The notes under the pieces are model-generated. The model searched no databases and had not been told where the DNA came from. It worked only from the letters and a program-made list of their open reading frames with translations. DNA of 12,855 bases from Hyphochytrium catenoides (lineage: Eukaryota > Sar > Hyphochytriomycetes > Hyphochytriales > Hyphochytriaceae), in contig FLMG01003759.1 in the NCBI GenBank assembly GCA_900088475.1, positions 1 through 12,855 of the forward strand, given 5' to 3'. Positions within the stretch are counted from its first letter, which is position 1; each line of letters starts with the position of its first letter. A program made the position numbers and the translations under genes. Positions 8,451-12,855 of the stretch are shown piece by piece.

Positions 8451-9302
8451 ATGAAGCCCTTTGTGAGTGTCACGAGCATTGCCCTCATATGACCAAAACT
8501 GGCTTACTCATTGGGTTCCTCTATCTGGACAATCTGGCTTCCTTGCACGGGGCTGCTGGTGGTTGTCATCGTGGCGCTCCGAGACATTGGGATACTCGAT
8601 ACTCGACGCTTCGCAGGCACCGCTGACTCTGGTTTCGAAGAGGGCGAAGGGACTCCATCCCCTGAAGTCACAGATGGACTCCCGGCAGGTAGTGGCTCGA
8701 CGGCAGGAATGTCGTCAGCATTTGTGATCCCCGCTTGTGTGTCCGTCTGCGAGCAGGAACGTCACGTCAGTGGTCTTGCAGAGGCCGGGGGTCAGACAGA
8801 TCAAAGTACTACTTACTGTTGGAGTGTCCATCCTCTTGGTGGCGTGACTTTGTGCCCACCCACTATTCCTCTGCTATCAGACGCTTCCGGCCAACTGCAG
8901 CGCCTTCGACGACTGGGGCCGTCTTTAGTTCATTAGGGCATCACTGCGAGACCTCAGTAGATAGAGATCTTGGAGTCGATCATGTCAGGTTTCATATTAT
9001 CCGCCAGCAGGAGCTGCTGCTGGAGCTCGCTCGTCTTCATATGCCAATGGAGTGTGCATGCGAGCTCGCACTCGCCATAGGCTAGGCGAGGATTGGGGTT
9101 TGGTGGTTACAGTCCACAGTACGGTCGTTAGCGGCTAGTGATGCCTCTTTGCTAAAAGATCAAGAACAATCTTCAGTTACCGGCAGGTCCATCAGGTGAT
9201 CAGGTGGTTGTAGCTCCTGGGGGTCTTGCATCGCTGTTCACCCGCGCAGCTACCAGTATATTTAGTCCTCCTTCCTCAACGAGGTTGCGTCAGATTTTAT
9301 AA
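8451..9302 (+). CDS. Multi-exon gene for an unrecognised protein with one likely membrane helix; first exon unresolved
   Basis: Exons that join in phase: (8493 or earlier)-8713, 8757-8838, 8881-8920, 8958-9053, 9086-9118, 9187-9302 (TAA stop). Introns are 43, 42, 37, 32 and 68 nt, with donors GTCAGC, GTGGCG, GTCTTT, GTGCAT and GTACGG and good acceptors. The N-terminal part carries a probable membrane helix (IWLPCTGLLVVVIVAL), then a Gly/Glu/Ser/Pro-rich linker, then a globular part (VRQIKVLLTVGVSILL, an amphipathic HIIRQQELLLELARLHM helix, and a strand-rich EDWGLVVTVHSPSGDQVVV segment). The tail is Ser/Arg-rich. The problem is the start: ATG 8451 is in frame but a TGA at 8490-8492 interrupts, and no AG acceptor follows before the helix. 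An alternative start at ATG 8489 in another frame would need a 25-nt intron. I do not recognise the family. Confidence 0.5.
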
Positions 9303-9339
9303 CAGAAGCTTCAAAGAGCTTCATCACCGGGAGCTCAGA

Positions 9340-9419
9340 ACTAATCTCCATCTGAAGCCCAGAACTTTCATTGAGAAGACTAATCTCCATTTGAAGCCCA
9401 GAACTATATCATTGAGAAG
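9340..9419. repeat. Tandem duplication of about 40 bp
   Basis: Two near-identical copies: 9340-9378 (39 bp) and 9379-9419 (41 bp). Both begin ACTAATCTCCAT, contain TGAAGCCCAGAACT and end ATTGAGAAG. They differ by one substitution (C/T) and a small change near the TTTC/TATATC segment. They lie between two plus-strand genes, upstream of the probable start of the RING gene. Confidence 0.9.
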
Positions 9420-9488
9420 GGCCTGCTGCACCCTACAAGCCGCTATCTTTTTTTTACACTTGGCTCTGTCTCAACAAAGGCCCCCAAA

Positions 9489-11576
9489 ATGGCGCCTATA
9501 GCGGGCTCGGCCTGTGAAAGTGTGGAGTCTGACTAGTGGAATAGCTTAATCTGATGACAGGGGCCTACGAGGATTGTTGGTAAAGCGGACGACTCTGTCC
9601 TCGCAGAGAAAGAAAGCAAGTAATAGCAGACTTGGATAGTCTAACGGATGAGTCACTGGGTCGTGCTCACACTTTAGACAGGGCGGAGGTTGGGGCTCTT
9701 ACACTTCAATGTCATCAAGGTGGATCAACGTTCAGGTAAAGGTCGTAGGCAATAGCTTCCTCTACACTCAAGCTTACACTCTCCTTTAAGGGAAGGTCTA
9801 GACTCAAGCGACGACGGTCCCCCAACAGTGACGAGGAAGGAGAACGCCAGGAGACCGCGAGCAGCTCTTCATTCTTAGAACGAGAGTTTCGAGATGCTGA
9901 TCAGAATACCTTCTCTGTGGAAGATGCTGTTGCACGAACTAGTGGCAAGGAGTCTTCCTCTGGCTCTACTAGGACCTTCTCCGGCCATGGGTCTAGCAGA
10001 TATTCTGCCGCAGCGGCGCCACTAATCCCTCTAGGGCAGAACAGCAATAGAAGTAGATCCATTGCAGGAGCTATTACTGCGGTAACGAGTGGGCGATATG
10101 GCGCACACGTTCCAGCAGCAAATCGCAGCTACATAGTACCAAGCGATGACGAGGAGGACGCGAGAGCGTTCTTTGCAGAGATTGAGAACTTTGAGCGTGA
10201 GCACACTGGGGGCCAAATTGCTGATCACGCCGCTGAAACAGCGCGATCTCTAAGTAACAATGGGCCAGATAGGAGTGTCTCAAGTTTAGGCTCTGAGGAT
10301 GGTGTGGCCCACCTCGCTAGGCAACTATACTTGGTTGAGGAACAGAACGTAGAGGCCGCAGATGTATCAGGAGGGACCAGGTCTCCATCAGCCGCATCAG
10401 AAAGCTCTTCTACAACCGTTCCTCTACTTGAGTCGGACGAGGATGTGGAAGTGGTTGATTTAAGCAGCACCCCGGCAAGTCATCACAGAAATCGACGGCG
10501 GCGTCAGGAAGGAAGAGGGATGGATGTTATCTCCCTAGATGATCAGAGCCAAGATTCTCCAAGCGTGATTGCTGTCCGTAGACTTTACTCATCCCCTCAG
10601 GCACTGCCAAATGTAAGTCAGGGTTGGACGACTGCCCGGCAAGTGGTAACGAGCACAAGGGGCTCATCGGGAGGGCGAGCTGCAGTCGCGCAAAACGGAA
10701 CAAGAGCAGGACCGAGGCACACAGGTAGCACTCTAACTGAGGATGAAAGATTAGCAAGGAGACTCCAAGACGAGGAGCAATCCCGGGCAGCCCTGGAGTT
10801 TCTACACCACACAGTTGATCCAACCGAGGACTCTGATCTATATATGGCGATCGAAGCCTCCCTTGGACGACTTCCAACCCCGAGTCAAGGTATTGGGGTA
10901 GAGTTATGCTCTGTGCGAGCATCTGTTGGTCCATTTACCTGCTGTGTTACTCGCTTTAGGGCATGGAAGGGGGCCTCAAGGCAGAGGTCGGGGCCGAGAC
11001 ACAAGTGGATATGCTAGAGGAAGAGGTGCTCGTGGTGCCAGAGGAAGAGGCAGAGGACGTCTTGGCAGCCCTGGCTTTCGCTATCCTAATGGCTACATTC
11101 CAGCGTCGTTGACAGGAAGGTTGCCTCAATCGCTGCTAATGGCTGGTGACCGAGACTTTACCCCTGAAGACTACGAGATGCTGTTGCAGTTGGACGAGCA
11201 GAGGTAAGTAGTCCTCTGCTCCCTGTTTAGTGTATGATATTAAGCACTCCCGTGTTTAGTCCCAAGGTGACTGGCGCAGATGAGATTCTAATAAGCACCC
11301 TTCCCATCCACACCATATCGGAAGCAGAGGTAAGTCCTTGTGTGACAACTGTCTGCATCGATTGAATATCATGGGCTGACACGTGAATGGTTTTAGATGG
11401 CGAAGTCAGCAGCAGAAGATCGGACTTGCTGCATTTGCATGGACGACATGGGTGTAGGACAACGAGTTCGTCGGCTGCCCTGCTTTCACAAGTTTCACGT
11501 CGACTGTATTGACAGCTGGCTGCGTGTGAACAAAGTGTGCCCCATTGACAAGAAGCCTGTAGATGCCAGTCTCTAA
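9489..11576 (+). CDS. RING-H2 E3 ubiquitin ligase, candidate SUMO-targeted ligase, about 585 aa
   Basis: Resolved exons: about 9606-9735, 9796-10889, 10960-11203, 11260-11329, 11397-11576; introns of 60, 70, 56 and 67 nt, all in phase, several with GTAAGT donors. The start is probably ATG 9489 (CAAAATGG context, after a long pyr-AG tract), but its join to 9606 is unresolved. Such ligases pass ubiquitin from an E2 to a substrate. The order is: basic Ser-rich region; hydrophobic-acidic clusters that look like SUMO-interacting motifs (YIVPSDDEED near 10130, VEVVDLSS near 10446, VISLDD near 10525); an ARRLQDEE helix and a ubiquitin-interacting motif (EDSDLYMAIEASL, 10826-10864); an RG-rich box (10960-11070); FTPEDYEMLLQLDE; and a C-terminal RING. 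RING ligands are CxxC, C-x-H-x2-H-x2-C, then CPxD, with Asp in place of the eighth Cys, as in RBX1. RNF4/Arkadia-like substrate choice is an inference. Confidence 0.85.
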
Positions 11577-11780
11577 TCGGTGTAGCTACAAGCCTTATTT
11601 ATTACTAAGTTGACGGTCAGTAGCGTGTCGTAACGGTGCCCAGTACCTTTATTTTGCTGAAGTCACCCAGAGCCCTACTTTTTATGAGCAATACAACCAG
11701 GATGACCTGATGCTACAATTAACTGTAGTACCGAGACTGTACGATGCGAAGGTAGTACTGGGATTCTCGGACAAGCATTA
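11577..11780. other. Convergent 3' intergenic region
   Basis: About 204 bp between the RING gene stop and the stop of the minus-strand gene ending at 11781. No gene seen. Both 3' untranslated regions must share this space. Confidence 0.45.
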
Positions 11781-12464
11781 TCATTCAAACTGCAGTATGA
11801 TAAGATGAAGCTTGTATGATACCCTCGGCTTTGGTAACATCTTGCATGCTTTTCCCTCCTACTATGCACACACTTGCTTCCACTTGGTGGCGATCAGGTG
11901 CAGTGGTTCAGGATGTCTGCTAGCGTCACTCAGACACAGAAGCTCTAGACTGGAGACTACTGACCAAGATAATGAGAAGGCTGAGAAGCCAAGGCTCTGC
12001 CTAGTACGGCGCGACATCAATAGAAGTACAAAGTGGCTGTCCCCACTGCTTGATGGATTGGGAGGATGGCGCTGGTGGTTCTTATCACTTATCACTGATG
12101 TAACGGAGGAGGGAGCCGCTAACGTCCACTGAAGAGTGCTTGAAGTTTACAGTACCCTGTTCAGAACATGCCTTTTGGAGGTAAGCCTCTTTAAAGGCGC
12201 CCCTCTGTGAGTGAGGCTTCAAGATGACCAACCTGCACGAAATGTGATAATTGACCCTACTCTCGTCAGAATCTTCACGTGGAAGTGAAGTGACATATCT
12301 TCCCTGCCTTTGTCTCTTCAGTGCCCTTGTGAGCAAGCTTCACATCCGCAAGCTGCACTCACTTTCTCATTGCCATGCAGGCTGAAGCTTGACTTCTTCT
12401 ACCTCCAGCCACGGGCTTGCTTGATTCGATTAGGGCCGAGCAATTTCTCCGTTCCACGGGTCAT
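11781..12464 (-). CDS. Four-exon gene for an unrecognised protein of about 176 aa
   Basis: Exons on the minus strand: 12464-12403, 12337-12089, 12045-11874, 11828-11781. The introns are 65, 43 and 45 nt, in phase throughout (531 nt with stop). The last acceptor could instead lie 12 nt earlier (exon from 11840), adding four residues. A 30-nt in-frame stretch at 12231-12202 also has GT..AG ends and may be spliced or kept. The N-terminus is basic (IKQARGW, LKRQRQGRYV), then acidic-polar, then a helical hydrophobic and serine-rich part (SLGFSAFSLSWSVVSSLELL) that is too polar for a clear membrane helix, then a mixed C-terminus ending HLIILQFE. I do not recognise a family. Its start lies only 58 bp from the divergent acyl-CoA dehydrogenase start. 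Confidence 0.55.
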
Positions 12465-12522
12465 CCCATAGAAAGCATCTCCTAGTGCAGAAGAGTGGGA
12501 CCGTTGGAGACTATCCACAGCG
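12465..12522. promoter_or_regulatory. 58-bp bidirectional intergenic region
   Basis: The ATG at 12464 (minus) and the ATG at 12523 (plus) point away from each other with 58 bp between. Any promoter elements for both genes must fit here or overlap the coding sequences. CACAG ends at 12520, two bases before the plus-strand ATG, and CACTAG ends at 12482 on the minus strand, 17 bases before the minus-strand ATG. Both look like 3' splice sites. No TATA-like box is evident. Confidence 0.5.
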
Positions 12523-12855
12523 ATGCTACGTCTGAGATCTCTTCGTGGACCGTTGATACAATGGGCTGGCCGTCGAGCCATGTCAACCACCAGGCCAGAG
12601 CCATGCCAAGTGGAAAACATGCTGCAAATTGGTATAGAGACTCTTTACGGGCTCTTCCCTCGCTAAACCTGACCTGTTACTGCTCTCTAGGAACTCGGAG
12701 GATCTTCACTGAGGACCATGACATGTTCAGGGAGACGTGCCGCAAATTCTTTGAAGTAAGTGAAATGTGTTAACGCCGCAGCGGTCTTCAATCTGATCAT
12801 TAAACTGTACTGGACCTCATAGACAGAGGTCGTTCCATATCATGATAAATGGGAG
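12523..12855 (+). CDS. Mitochondrial acyl-CoA dehydrogenase, long-chain (ACADL)-like, 5' part
   Basis: Flavin enzyme that makes the first double bond in fatty acyl-CoA during mitochondrial beta-oxidation. Exon 1 (12523-12631) encodes an Arg-rich, acid-free presequence (MLRLRSLRGPLIQWAGRR) followed by AMSTT, a typical matrix-targeting and cleavage region. Intron 12632-12690 (59 nt, GTATAG..CTCTCTAG) joins in phase to exon 2 (from 12691), which gives IGTRRIFTEDHDMFRETCRK, matching the start of the catalytic domain in ACADL-type enzymes. The next exon reads VVPYHDKWE, the expected continuation, and runs off the right edge. The donor of the second intron is either 12756 (GTAAGT, with exon 3 at 12829) or 12760 (GTGAAA, with exon 3 at 12827). 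The second choice keeps the family's usual spacing. Catalytic and FAD-binding regions lie outside the window. Confidence 0.9.

Noticed and set aside
10031-10934. Several minus-strand frames of 64-135 codons
   Set aside because: They are antisense to the long RING-gene exon, which has clear motifs on the plus strand.
11812-12132. 106-codon plus-strand frame
   Set aside because: The minus strand carries a four-exon model with matching phases and better splice sites across the same bases; the plus frame lacks an ATG start and recognisable features.
1-12855. A genomic copy of a dinoflagellate-type spliced leader
   Set aside because: I looked for the leader's characteristic word around TTGGCTCAAG and did not find it; the trans-splicing idea rests only on AG positions.

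Overview
This window looks like a piece of a compact nuclear genome from a single-celled eukaryote. Protein families break across several reading frames, and the breaks repair cleanly with GT..AG introns of only about 30-75 nt. Genes sit tens to a few hundred bases apart on both strands. I see no bacterial gene organisation, rRNA, tRNA, CRISPR or transposon. Short introns, tight packing, and an AG a few bases before nearly every start codon would fit an alveolate such as Perkinsus. That is an inference; no sequence here names the organism.

Layout, left to right: (i) 3-296 (+), a possible 3' end of a membrane protein running in from the edge; (ii) 585-1362 (-), a five-exon unknown protein of about 184 aa; (iii) 1628-4282 (+), an intronless 884-aa secreted Pro/Thr/Ser-rich protein with an 8-Cys N-terminal module; (iv) 4710-5274 (+), a multi-exon unknown protein whose 5' half is unresolved; (v) 5306-6668 (+), a nine-exon DHHC palmitoyltransferase of 284 aa with a degenerate zinc-binding region; (vi) 6914-8232 (-), a six-exon coiled-coil protein of 335 aa with a perfect 3 x 25-bp repeat touching its stop codon; (vii) 8451-9302 (+), a multi-exon unknown protein whose first exon is problematic; (viii) 9489-11576 (+), a RING-H2 ubiquitin ligase with SUMO-interacting-like motifs, a UIM and an RG-rich box; (ix) 11781-12464 (-), a four-exon unknown protein of about 176 aa; (x) 12523 to the right edge (+), the 5' end of a mitochondrial acyl-CoA dehydrogenase.

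The genes do not form a pathway; this is ordinary mixed eukaryotic gene content. The most interesting points are the likely SUMO-targeted ubiquitin ligase with an Asp in the last RING ligand position, the DHHC enzyme that has lost several zinc ligands, the mucin-like secreted protein, the very short introns with non-consensus GTCAG donors, the AG-before-ATG pattern that could mark spliced-leader addition, and four orphan proteins. All exon models were built by eye from reading frame, splice signals and phase agreement. Those for (ii), (v), (vi), (viii, 3' part), (ix) and (x) agree in phase at every junction; those for (iv) and (vii) are partial.
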